Positions 8,404 to 15,343 of a stretch of DNA of 56,167 nt are shown here, one piece after another. The notes beneath the pieces are model-generated. The model worked only from the letters and a program-made list of their open reading frames with translations. It searched no databases and had not been told where the DNA came from. A program made the position numbers and the translations under genes. This stretch comes from Myxococcus llanfairpwllgwyngyllgogerychwyrndrobwllllantysiliogogogochensis (GTDB lineage Bacteria; Myxococcota; Myxococcia; Myxococcales; Myxococcaceae). The stretch lies in the NCBI RefSeq assembly GCF_006636215.1, contig NZ_VIFM01000046.1, positions 1 through 56,167 of the forward strand, in the 5' to 3' direction. Within the stretch, counting starts at the first letter, position 1; every line of letters begins with the position of its first letter.

Positions 8404-9282
8404 TCAGCGACGGATGCGCACGTCGCGCGCCACGGAGCGCCCACCCATGAGGACGAAGCGCGCTCGCACGGGGGTGCCTGCCTGGAGCTGGCGCAGGGAG
8501 ACGCGCCGTCCCTGGCGCACGCCCTGGCTGCGCTCGTCGAGCGTCAGTACGTAGTCGCTGCCGTCGCTGTCGCGCACGGTGATGGTGTCGCGGCTCACGC
8601 GGGTGACTCGGCCGCTCACGGCGCTGGAGGCGATGACCACGTCCTCGAGCGCGCGGTTCGAGGTGTTCTCGGGGAGCGCGGCCTGCGCTGCGCGCGCGGC
8701 GCCCTTGAACCAGTCTTCATCGTCGCTCGCCTGGACCGCTTCCGTGCCGATCATCACCCTGCCGGTCCCGGGGGCCTGGGCTGTCGCGCCGGTGGTGGTG
8801 CCGGTGCCCGTTGTGTTGCCGACCGCGGTGGTGCCGGTGCCCGTTGCACTGCTGGCCGACGTGTTGCCAGTGCTCCTCGCGGCGTTGCCGGTGCCCGGTG
8901 CATTGCCGGTCGACGTGCTGCCCGTGTTTCTCGCGGCGTTGCCGGTGCCCGTCGCATTGCTGGCCGACGTGTTGCCCGTGCTCCTCGTGGCGTTGCTGGT
9001 ATTCCGTGCCGCCGCGTTGCCCGTGTTCCCGGTCGCCGCGTTGCCAGTTCCCGGTACGGTGCCGGTGTTCCTCGCCGCGTTGCCTGGAGCTTCAGCGGAG
9101 TCCTGCGTGGCGCCAGTCTGGCCCGCGACTCCTCCCGCCATGCTCGGAGGTGGCACCGCCTGCTCCGACTGTCCACTCGCGGACCGCGCGCTCGTCGCGG
9201 GGTCCTGTCCTTGCCGCTCGGCACACCCAGACACCCACGCGCAGAGCCCCAACATTCCCACCCACGCCCATCGCCTGCCCAT
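8404..9282 (-). CDS. Lipoprotein with Asn/Thr/Gly/Ala repeat stalk
   Basis: This is a 292-residue lipoprotein (lipobox VSGC) with three parts. Residues 1-20 are the signal peptide. Residues about 60-175 are low-complexity Asn/Thr/Gly/Ala/Ser-rich sequence with three consecutive 18-residue units. Residues about 180-292 form a compact, basic C-terminal domain with beta-rich patterns (SGRVTRVSRDTITVRDSDG, YVLTLDERSQGVRQG), reminiscent of small DUF5666/OB-like modules. The start has GAGGTG 5 nt upstream; an earlier in-frame ATG at 9303 is less likely. The stalk probably spaces the C-terminal domain from the membrane. Function unknown. Confidence 0.78.
   Translation of the reverse strand: MGRRWAWVGMLGLCAWVSGCAERQGQDPATSARSASGQSEQAVPPPSMAGGVAGQTGATQDSAEAPGNAARNTGTVPGTGNAATGNTGNAAARNTSNATRSTGNTSASNATGTGNAARNTGSTSTGNAPGTGNAARSTGNTSASSATGTGTTAVGNTTGTGTTTGATAQAPGTGRVMIGTEAVQASDDEDWFKGAARAAQAALPENTSNRALEDVVIASSAVSGRVTRVSRDTITVRDSDGSDYVLTLDERSQGVRQGRRVSLRQLQAGTPVRARFVLMGGRSVARDVRIRR
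8833..8994 (-). repeat. Three 54-bp in-frame tandem repeats
   Basis: Three units of 18 codons (pattern NAxRxTGxTSxxxAxGTG) lie end to end inside the repeat-stalk lipoprotein. Flanking sequence holds further partial copies. The units differ at several positions, so they are not very recent. Confidence 0.75.
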
Positions 9283-9489
9283 CCAGTCACCTCGCGTTCC
9301 CATTCCGCGTTACGTGCCAGGAGACCTGTGCAAGAGGCGTGCTCCTATCGACTAGGGCGTGGGCCTGAGCGCTCGTGAGGGCTCACCGCGACGTGACTCG
9401 GGTAGCCGTGGGACTTCAACGCCTGGTCGCCTGCTCGCGAGGTGGGGCGGCTGGGGGCGCGACGTCAGCTCACGTGGGGTCCGCGTCGC

Positions 9490-10299
9490 TCAGGCCGTCA
9501 TCGTGCGAGCCACGGCCTTCACGTGTGTGCGCACCAGTTCCCGTGCCGCCATCAACTCCGTGGCGTTGGTGGGCGTGTATCCCAGGCACAGCACCACGTC
9601 GTCCTCGGGTGAAGCCCGCACGCCCAGCTTCATGTAATCGAGCATTCGCGGCACCGGCTCGCCCTCCGTGTCGCGCGTGAAGCGGCCGAAGACCGCCGCG
9701 TTCGGGTCTCTTCGGGGCGCTGTCTCCTTCAGCGCGAACAGCCGCCGTGTCGCCGCGAGCACGTCCGGCTTCTCCACCATCCGCTCCGGGCGCGCCGGTC
9801 CCGCGAGCTCCCACTCCAGCAGCCGCAGGCAGCCGCGCACGAACTCCACGTCGGTGATGACCAGGCCGTACAGGTACCAGTCCGCGCACGCGGCAAGCAC
9901 CAGTCGCGCCTGCGCGTCCGTGAGCCAGCCGAAGGTGGGGCAGGTGAAGGTCTCGCACACCGATGAGCGGTAGACGCCGCAGTCGCGCAGGTCCGCGCCC
10001 CCCGTCACCTTCGGATGCCCCAGACACCCCACCTGCTTGCGCTCCTTGTCCAGGAAGCCCAGCAGCGGACACACCCGGACGGCGGCGAACATCGGCGCCG
10101 CGCGCCGTGCCTCCACCAGCTCCCGCGCCGCCGCATGCCACGACTCCGGCTCCATCGGCGCTCGACGCAGCCGCTCCGTCTGCATGGCGAGCTGCTCCGT
10201 CAGCGCGACGCGCGAGTGGTCCTTGAAGTTGTAGAGGCCACAGCAGGCGCCGCACGAGGCGCCTCCACCGGGCTGACACAGGTGGAAGGAAACCGTCAC
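9490..10299 (-). CDS. Cys-rich protein with CxxCC metal-binding-like motif
   Basis: I do not recognise a named family for this 269-residue soluble protein. The N-terminus holds C-x7-C-x2-CC within residues 8-20 (LCQPGGGASCGACCGLYNF), which resembles the cluster of YkgJ-type zinc/iron-chelating proteins. Further Cys occur around residues 77-120 (CPLLGFLD, GCLGHP, RDCGVY, CETFTCP), again in YkgJ-like order. The C-terminal half is helical without a clear motif. The start codon is GTG with no strong ribosome site. No signal peptide or transmembrane segment is present. A metal- or Fe-S-binding cytoplasmic protein is the best guess. Confidence 0.7.
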   Translation of the reverse strand: MTVSFHLCQPGGGASCGACCGLYNFKDHSRVALTEQLAMQTERLRRAPMEPESWHAAARELVEARRAAPMFAAVRVCPLLGFLDKERKQVGCLGHPKVTGGADLRDCGVYRSSVCETFTCPTFGWLTDAQARLVLAACADWYLYGLVITDVEFVRGCLRLLEWELAGPARPERMVEKPDVLAATRRLFALKETAPRRDPNAAVFGRFTRDTEGEPVPRMLDYMKLGVRASPEDDVVLCLGYTPTNATELMAARELVRTHVKAVARTMTA

Positions 10300-10435
10300 G
10301 ATTCACATCTTACGAACACCAACGATTTATGCAGCGGAATCGTAGCGAGCAGGCGGGCAACCGGCCCCAGGAGGGCAGGCGAGCGGGCGCCTCGGCCCGT
10401 CTGGGAGGCTCGCTCCACTCCTTCGAGGGTCGCCC

Positions 10436-10456
10436 CCCGGGAGAACGACTCCCGGG
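10436..10456 (-). terminator. Hairpin downstream of the acyl-CoA dehydrogenase
   Basis: CCCGGGAG (10436-10443) pairs perfectly with CTCCCGGG (10449-10456) around a 5-nt loop, 45 bp after the minus-strand stop. There is no clear U-tract. Confidence 0.5.
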
Positions 10457-10500
10457 ACTCGGCGTGGCTTCACCCCTTCACCCGTCGGTGGGCGGTGGGC

Positions 10501-12306
10501 TCAGAACCACTCGGGCCGCATCCGGGCGTAGGAGTCCTCGCCGGTGCGGCACAGGTGAATCAGCAGGGGAATCCGGGGCAGCTCCACGGCGAACCAGTAC
10601 TGCGCCGTCGCGAGCTTGCCCTCGTAGAAGTCCGCGTCGCCCTGGCCCCGCGCGAGTCCTTCCTTCGCGGCGGCGGCCTGCTCCAGCCAGCGCCACGCCA
10701 CCGCCAGCACGCTGAACAGGTCCAGGAAGTCCGCGCTGTGGCGCAGCATCAGCTCCACCTCTCCCGCCGCCCCCCGAGCACCCAACTCCGCGACCAGCTC
10801 CGCCACCTCGCCCGTGGTGCGCTCCAGCGCCTCACCCCACGTGGCCTCCACGCCGGCCTTCCGGGCCCGCGCCACGGTGCGGCCCACCGCGTCCGCGAAC
10901 GTCGCCAGCGCCGCGCCACCACCGGCCACCACCTTGCGACCCAGCAGGTCGAGCCCCTGGATGCCCGTGGTGCCCTCATGGATGCTGTTGAGCTTCTGGT
11001 CCCTCAGCCATGCTTCCGGCAGGTACTCACTGGAGTAGCCGTAGCCGCCGTGCACCTGCACCGCGAGCGCGTTGGCCTCGAAGCCGCGCTCCGCGGGGAA
11101 GCTCTTCGCCACGGGCGTCAGCAAATCCACCAGCAGCCCCGCGCCGCGCCGCGTGTCCTCGTCCTGGGCATGCATCGCGAGGTCCGCCTGATACGCCGCC
11201 GTCACCAGCAGCGACAGGCCGCCTTCGACAATCGCCTTCTGCCGCAACAACATGCGCCGCACGTCCGCGTGCTCGATGATGGGGTGCTGCGGGCGCGTGG
11301 CGTCCTTGGCTCCCACGGGGCGGCCCTGGGGCCGCTCGCGCGCATAGGCCACCGCCTCGTGGTACGCGACGGACGCGGTGGCCACGCCGTTGAGGCCGAC
11401 CATGATGCGCGCCTCGTTCATCATCTGGAACATGCACGCCAGCCCGCGCCCGGGCTGCCCCACCATCCACCCCCGGCAGTCGCCCGACTCGCCGTAGTTG
11501 AGCACGAGGCTGGGGATGCCCTTCCAGCCAATCTTGTGGATGACGCCAGCCACGCGGACGTCGTTGTCCACCAGCGCGTCACCCTCACGCCGCCGCGCCG
11601 GCACCGCGAACAGGGAGATGCCTCGCGTGCCGCTCTCCACGCCCTCCGTGCGCGCCAGCGTGAGGTGCACGATGTTCTCGCTGAAGTCCTGGTCCCCACC
11701 GCTGATGAAAATCTTGGAGCCCTGGATGCGCCACGTCCCATCCGCCGCCAGGGTCGCGCGCGTCCTCACGTCCGCCAGGCTGCTGCCCGCCTGCGGCTCG
11801 GTGAGGGCCATGGTGCCCGTCCACTCGCCCCGGTACAGCGGCTCCATGAAGGCCGCCTTCACCTCCGCGGTGCCGAAGGCCTCCAAGAGGTGCGCCGCGC
11901 CGTGCGTCAGTCCCAGATAGGCATACGCGCTCAGGTTTGCCGCCATCAGATAGGCGCTGGCCAGCGCGTGGACGGTGAGCGGGAGCTGCTGTCCGCCGAC
12001 TTCCGGAGGCCTTGTGGCGGTGAGCATCCCCAGCTCCACCAGGCGCGGATACAACTCGCGCATCAGCGGATGGACGCGGACTCGGCCGTTCTCGAACGTG
12101 GGCGGCTCCGCGTCCAGCGTCCGATACGTGGGGTAGAGCACCTCGCGAGCGAAGCGACGCGCGCTGTCCAGGAGCAGGCCGAAGGTCTCTCGTGAGTGCT
12201 CCGCGAAGGCGGGCAGTTCGCACAGGGCGGCGACACGCACCACCTCGTCGAGCTGGAAGTCCACGTCGCGGTCCGACAACAACGGATTGGGGCGGGGCGC
12301 GGTCAT
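10501..12306 (-). CDS. Acyl-CoA dehydrogenase, DmdC-type (about 600 residues)
   Basis: This 601-residue flavoenzyme of the long acyl-CoA dehydrogenase class (which includes DmdC, methylmercaptopropionyl-CoA dehydrogenase) oxidises an acyl-CoA to the enoyl-CoA with FAD. It has the usual order: N-terminal helical domain (to about 160), beta domain with [14 protein letters not shown] and [14 protein letters not shown]-terminal helical domain with [12 protein letters not shown] and [17 protein letters not shown], and the extra C-terminal domain of this class. The Glu of HEGT is at the position of the catalytic base of medium-chain enzymes. The ATG at 12306 gives a family-length protein; an in-frame extension to 12462 would add an unrelated 52-residue basic tail. 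The substrate cannot be read from the sequence; beta-oxidation is likely. Confidence 0.92.
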   Translation of the reverse strand: MTAPRPNPLLSDRDVDFQLDEVVRVAALCELPAFAEHSRETFGLLLDSARRFAREVLYPTYRTLDAEPPTFENGRVRVHPLMRELYPRLVELGMLTATRPPEVGGQQLPLTVHALASAYLMAANLSAYAYLGLTHGAAHLLEAFGTAEVKAAFMEPLYRGEWTGTMALTEPQAGSSLADVRTRATLAADGTWRIQGSKIFISGGDQDFSENIVHLTLARTEGVESGTRGISLFAVPARRREGDALVDNDVRVAGVIHKIGWKGIPSLVLNYGESGDCRGWMVGQPGRGLACMFQMMNEARIMVGLNGVATASVAYHEAVAYARERPQGRPVGAKDATRPQHPIIEHADVRRMLLRQKAIVEGGLSLLVTAAYQADLAMHAQDEDTRRGAGLLVDLLTPVAKSFPAERGFEANALAVQVHGGYGYSSEYLPEAWLRDQKLNSIHEGTTGIQGLDLLGRKVVAGGGAALATFADAVGRTVARARKAGVEATWGEALERTTGEVAELVAELGARGAAGEVELMLRHSADFLDLFSVLAVAWRWLEQAAAAKEGLARGQGDADFYEGKLATAQYWFAVELPRIPLLIHLCRTGEDSYARMRPEWF

Positions 12307-12328
12307 GCCCCGGTTGTTAGCAGGAGCG

Positions 12329-12595
12329 TTACCAGGAGGCGATGGCCACTTCGAAGTCGAGCGCCTCCTCGTCGCGCGCTTCGCCCGCCCCGCCGCCGCG
12401 CGTTCGCAGTGCGGAACGTCGCCAGCGCTTTCCCGGTCGGCGCGGTGACTGGTGTCGCTCACCCAGGGCTTCCAGAACGGCGAAGGTCATCGGCTCCACG
12501 CCCAGTCCCCTGCTGCCCGAGGGCCGACGCATCCGCCCCAGGATTCGGCGCCTCCGAGGTCCTTCATCCCAGCCCGACGCTGATGTGCTCCACAT
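12329..12595 (-). CDS. Possible small protein upstream of the acyl-CoA dehydrogenase
   Basis: This is a candidate 88-residue reading frame ending 22 bp before the dehydrogenase start and on the same strand, so the two could be cotranscribed. In its favour: AGGAG sits 6 nt before the ATG, and third codon positions are the most GC-rich of the three. Against it: the GC3 bias (roughly three quarters by eye) is weaker than in neighbouring genes. The N-terminal half is Arg-rich, a middle segment ([15 protein letters not shown]) could be a helix, and the end is acidic ([16 protein letters not shown]). There are no Cys, signal peptide or known domain. I cannot assign a function. Confidence 0.4.
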   Translation of the reverse strand: MWSTSASGWDEGPRRRRILGRMRRPSGSRGLGVEPMTFAVLEALGERHQSPRRPGKRWRRSALRTRGGGAGEARDEEALDFEVAIASW

Positions 12596-12842
12596 GACAG
12601 GCTCCTGCTCCTCGGAGGCATGCGTTTCCACTTGCACGTCTGGCGGCTGAAGTTGGGTCTGGACCTGGGTCCATGCCAGTGTGGGGAGCGCTCGCCCCTT
12701 CGCCGTCAGTAGGGAGGGCAACGGAGAGGCCGAGCGATTGTCTGCTCGTCTGCCATGACCCGCCGACCACTCACCCCGAGGACTCGACCGTCCGTCGAGG
12801 CCGCCCGCGCGGCGCGGTGTCGGGCACCGGATACTTCCGTCC
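12596..12842. other. Region without a confident gene
   Basis: This is 247 bp between the candidate small minus-strand gene and the small membrane protein (536 bp between confident genes). It is less GC-rich than its surroundings and would hold the promoters of the flanking divergent genes. I see no confident promoter or hairpin. Confidence 0.4.
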
Positions 12843-13094
12843 ATGCGACGCACGCTCATGCTCCTGGCCACGGCGCTGACGCTGGTCGCCGTCTTCCTGC
12901 TGCTGCACCTGCTGGGGGGACGCCAGTACGTGGGCGCGCTGTCCGGCACGAGGGAGGGCGGCGCGCTGGGGCTCGTCCTGGGCCTGCTCTACGCGCTGGC
13001 GTGGTTCGGCGCGGTGCTGTTGGCCCCCATCCTGTTGCTGGCGGGACTGGCGGGAGCCTCGCTCCAGAGGGCTCCACCCACGCGACGCGGTTGA
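12843..13094 (+). CDS. Small integral membrane protein
   Basis: An 83-residue hydrophobic protein with two predicted membrane helices (about 5-22 and 40-66) separated by a short polar loop (GGRQYVGALSGTREGG), plus a basic C-terminal tail. The pattern MRR at the start suggests the N-terminus stays inside. Strong GC3 bias supports it as a gene, although no clear ribosome site precedes the ATG. It stands 43 bp upstream of a serine hydrolase on the same strand and may share a transcript. No family recognised. Confidence 0.65.
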   Translation: MRRTLMLLATALTLVAVFLLLHLLGGRQYVGALSGTREGGALGLVLGLLYALAWFGAVLLAPILLLAGLAGASLQRAPPTRRG

Positions 13095-13137
13095 AAGTCC
13101 GCGCGAGGCCCGCGCGTTCTCGCGCATCATCGGGCGC

Positions 13138-14265
13138 ATGAACCGCCCCGCGCTCGGAGCCGTCCTCGTGTCCGTTCTCTGCGTCCTCACTGGCTGTGCC
13201 GGCACCGCGCCGAACGTCCGGCACGCTCCCGAGGTGGACGCGCTCTTCGCGGACTACAGCGGCCCGGAGCGGCCCGGGGCCAGCCTCGTCGTGCTGAGGG
13301 AGGGGAAGGTCGTGCTCAGCCGCGCCTATGGCCTGGCGGACGTGGGCACCCGGACGAAGGCCACGCCGGAGAGTCATTACCGGCTGGCCTCGCTCACTAA
13401 GCAGTTCACCGCGATGGCCATCCTGCTGTTGGTGGACGAGGGCAAGCTCCGGCTGGAGGACCGCGTGGTGGACGTGCTCCCCGGGTTCCCCTCGTACCTG
13501 GGCGAGGTCCGCATCCACCACCTGCTCCAGCACACCTCCGGCATCTGGGACTACGAGGCGTTCGTCCCGGCCACGCAGACCGAACAGGTGAAGGACCGCG
13601 ACGTGCTCCAACTGCTTTCGCGCACGGACCGCACGTACTTCCCGCCGGGGAGCGCGGTGCGCTACAGCAACTCCGCCTACGCGGTGCTCTCCCTCATCGT
13701 GGAGCAGGTGAGCGGCACGTCCTTCGCCGGCTTCCTGCGCGCACGAATCTTCACCCCCAGCGGCATGGCCTCCGCCGTCGCCCACCAGGAGGGTGTCTCC
13801 ACTGTGTCCCAGCGGGCCTACGGCCATGCGAGCCGCGAGGAGGGTTTCGTCCCCAGGGACCAGAGCAACACCAGCGCCGTGCTGGGGGATGGCGGTGTCT
13901 ATGCGTCCGGGGTGGACCTGGCCGCGTGGGATGTCGCGTTGGATTCACACGCGCTGGTGGACGCGAAGACGCAGGCGCTCGCGTGGACGCCGGTGAAGCT
14001 CCCGGATGGCGCCTCCGGGCGTTATGGCTTTGGCTGGTTCGTCGACGAGGACCAGGGCCGCACGCGCCTGTCACATCACGGTGAGACGTGTGGCTTCACC
14101 AACGCCATCGTGAAGTATCCGGACCAGCGTCTCACCGTCATCGTCCTGACGAACCGCGCGGGCGGCGCGCCGTGGACGCTCGCGCAGCAGGTCGCCGACC
14201 TGTGGCTGGGCACGGCCGCGACGCCGCGCCCCTGGCCTTTCGAGAGCATGGCCAACGCGCATTGA
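13138..14265 (+). CDS. Serine hydrolase, class C beta-lactamase / DD-peptidase fold, lipoprotein
   Basis: This 375-residue penicillin-binding-like serine hydrolase is anchored by a lipobox ending LTGC at Cys20. The catalytic triad motifs are intact: SxxK is SLTK at 85-88, YxN is YSN at 176-178, and a KTG equivalent HHG lies near 313-315. HTSG at about 132-135 is also typical of this family. Members include class C beta-lactamases, D-aminopeptidases, esterases and DD-peptidase-like proteins, and the sequence alone does not tell which. The HHG in place of KTG makes a true beta-lactamase less likely than an esterase or peptidase. Its periplasmic or outer-membrane location follows from the lipobox. 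It converges on the sigma factor gene. Confidence 0.88.
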   Translation: MNRPALGAVLVSVLCVLTGCAGTAPNVRHAPEVDALFADYSGPERPGASLVVLREGKVVLSRAYGLADVGTRTKATPESHYRLASLTKQFTAMAILLLVDEGKLRLEDRVVDVLPGFPSYLGEVRIHHLLQHTSGIWDYEAFVPATQTEQVKDRDVLQLLSRTDRTYFPPGSAVRYSNSAYAVLSLIVEQVSGTSFAGFLRARIFTPSGMASAVAHQEGVSTVSQRAYGHASREEGFVPRDQSNTSAVLGDGGVYASGVDLAAWDVALDSHALVDAKTQALAWTPVKLPDGASGRYGFGWFVDEDQGRTRLSHHGETCGFTNAIVKYPDQRLTVIVLTNRAGGAPWTLAQQVADLWLGTAATPRPWPFESMANAH

Positions 14266-14281
14266 AACAGCGCGACAAGCC

Positions 14282-14839
14282 TCAGTGGCTCAGCCGCTCC
14301 GTCAACCAGACGCGCGCGTAGGCCCAGTCTCGTTTCATCGTGGCCTGCGACACACCCAGCGCCGTCGCCGTCTCGGGGAGGCTCAGGCCCGCGAAGTAGC
14401 GCAGCTCCACCAGCCGGGCGAGCCGGGGCTGGAAGGTCTCCAGCTCCGACAAGGCCCCCTCCAACTGGAGGACCTCCAGGTCAGGGCCCGGGGCTTCCAG
14501 GTCCAGGTGGCGGATGCTCAGCCACTCCCGCCGCGCGTCGCGACGCTGATGGAGTGAGGCGCGGGCCCGGTCCACCAGCACCCGCCGCAGCGCCTGGACG
14601 GCGACCCCGAAGAAGTGGCGACGGTCCTCGGGTTGGAGCGCATCCGTCCCGAACAAGCGCGTCCAGGCATCCTGAATCAGCACGGTGGGCTGTAGGGGAT
14701 TGTGGGGAGCCATCTCGGGTTGGACGGCGCGGGCCATCCGCCGCAGCTCCCGATAGGTGGCCGCCGTCAGCGCGTCCCTCGCGCCCAGGTCTCCCTCTCG
14801 TGCTCCCTCCAACAAGACCGCCAGCTCCGTCGTGCTCAT
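14282..14839 (-). CDS. ECF-type RNA polymerase sigma factor (sigma-70 ECF-like family)
   Basis: This 185-residue sigma factor is of the ECF-like family common in Myxobacteria and Planctomycetes. Region 2 lies around residues 20-90 (TYRELRRMARAVQ, LQPTVLIQDAWTRLF, HFFGVAVQALRRVLVDRAR). Region 4 is around 125-180, with ELRYFAGLSLPETATALGVSQATMKRDW as the helix-turn-helix, written here in two overlapping pieces: ELRYFAGLSLPETA and TALGVSQATMKRDW. No anti-sigma gene is adjacent; members of this family are often linked to Ser/Thr kinases instead. The upstream 500 bp is non-coding and may hold an autoregulated promoter. Target genes unknown. Confidence 0.9.
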   Translation of the reverse strand: MSTTELAVLLEGAREGDLGARDALTAATYRELRRMARAVQPEMAPHNPLQPTVLIQDAWTRLFGTDALQPEDRRHFFGVAVQALRRVLVDRARASLHQRRDARREWLSIRHLDLEAPGPDLEVLQLEGALSELETFQPRLARLVELRYFAGLSLPETATALGVSQATMKRDWAYARVWLTERLSH

Positions 14840-15343
14840 GGTGTCCCCCGCGGCTCCAACCGCGCCGCCCCACGGAAGCGCTCTCCGCGTCCCTCCTTAA
14901 CGACGGATTCGCGGGAAATCCTTGAGTGGCCGGAAAGTACCCCTCACGCGGAAACCATCGGGCAAGGCCCGGAGATCGGGGTGGACGCCCGGAGCACGGC
15001 GCCGGGAGGTCGCGAGCGCTCGGCGGCCGTCCGCGCTTCGATACATCACATCCCGAGTTGATACATCGACGCGGACGCGGGCGGGCTTGTCACCGGGCTC
15101 AACGCAGCTCGTCGTTTGATGACAGGTCGCTGTTCCATGAACACAGTGGAGTTCTGTTCCAGATGTCGAGCCTGTCGACATGTCACAAGGTATCGCGCGA
15201 GGAGCAGACGGGCGGGGCGAGGAGGACCCGTTTACATTCGTGTCCAAGAAGCCCGAGCATCGTGTTCATCCATGCTTTTGCTCCGCGGTTCGTGTCACGT
15301 GTCGACAGCTTGTCGTGTCTCGGGTTTTTCAACGTGTCCTCCT
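14840..15343. other. Divergent intergenic region between sigma factor and 7TM receptor
   Basis: About 500 bp with no convincing gene. It must carry the promoters of the minus-strand sigma factor and the plus-strand receptor. GATACATC occurs twice (near 15039 and 15059), and several GTCGACA/TGTCGAC-like words occur around 15170-15310, which could be binding sites. In-frame start codons for the receptor exist back to 15119 but would add a Cys/Arg-rich segment unlike a protein domain. Confidence 0.5.

Noticed and set aside
8833..8994. CRISPR-like array
   Set aside because: The 54-bp repeats are contiguous, in frame and have no spacers. The 21-bp repeats at 52944-53081 are also contiguous in frame.
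10015..12195. Very long plus-strand open frame opposite the acyl-CoA dehydrogenase
   Set aside because: Composition is Arg/His/Gln-rich with no domain, and the dehydrogenase on the other strand is certain; a shadow caused by high GC.
12319..12334. GG-N10-GC element (TGGTAACGCTCCTGCT, minus strand) in front of the acyl-CoA dehydrogenase
   Set aside because: It would place the transcript start within a few bases of the ATG, leaving no room for a ribosome site, and four consensus positions differ. It also overlaps the end of the small candidate frame.
12329..12595. RiPP (lasso or lanthipeptide-type) precursor
   Set aside because: There is no modification enzyme, protease or transporter nearby and no recognisable core motif; kept only as an unassigned small frame.
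15116..15343. Longer N-terminus for the 7TM-MCP protein
   Set aside because: The in-frame extension is Cys/Arg-rich, unlike a signal or domain, and hides the real signal peptide that starts at about 15344-15398.
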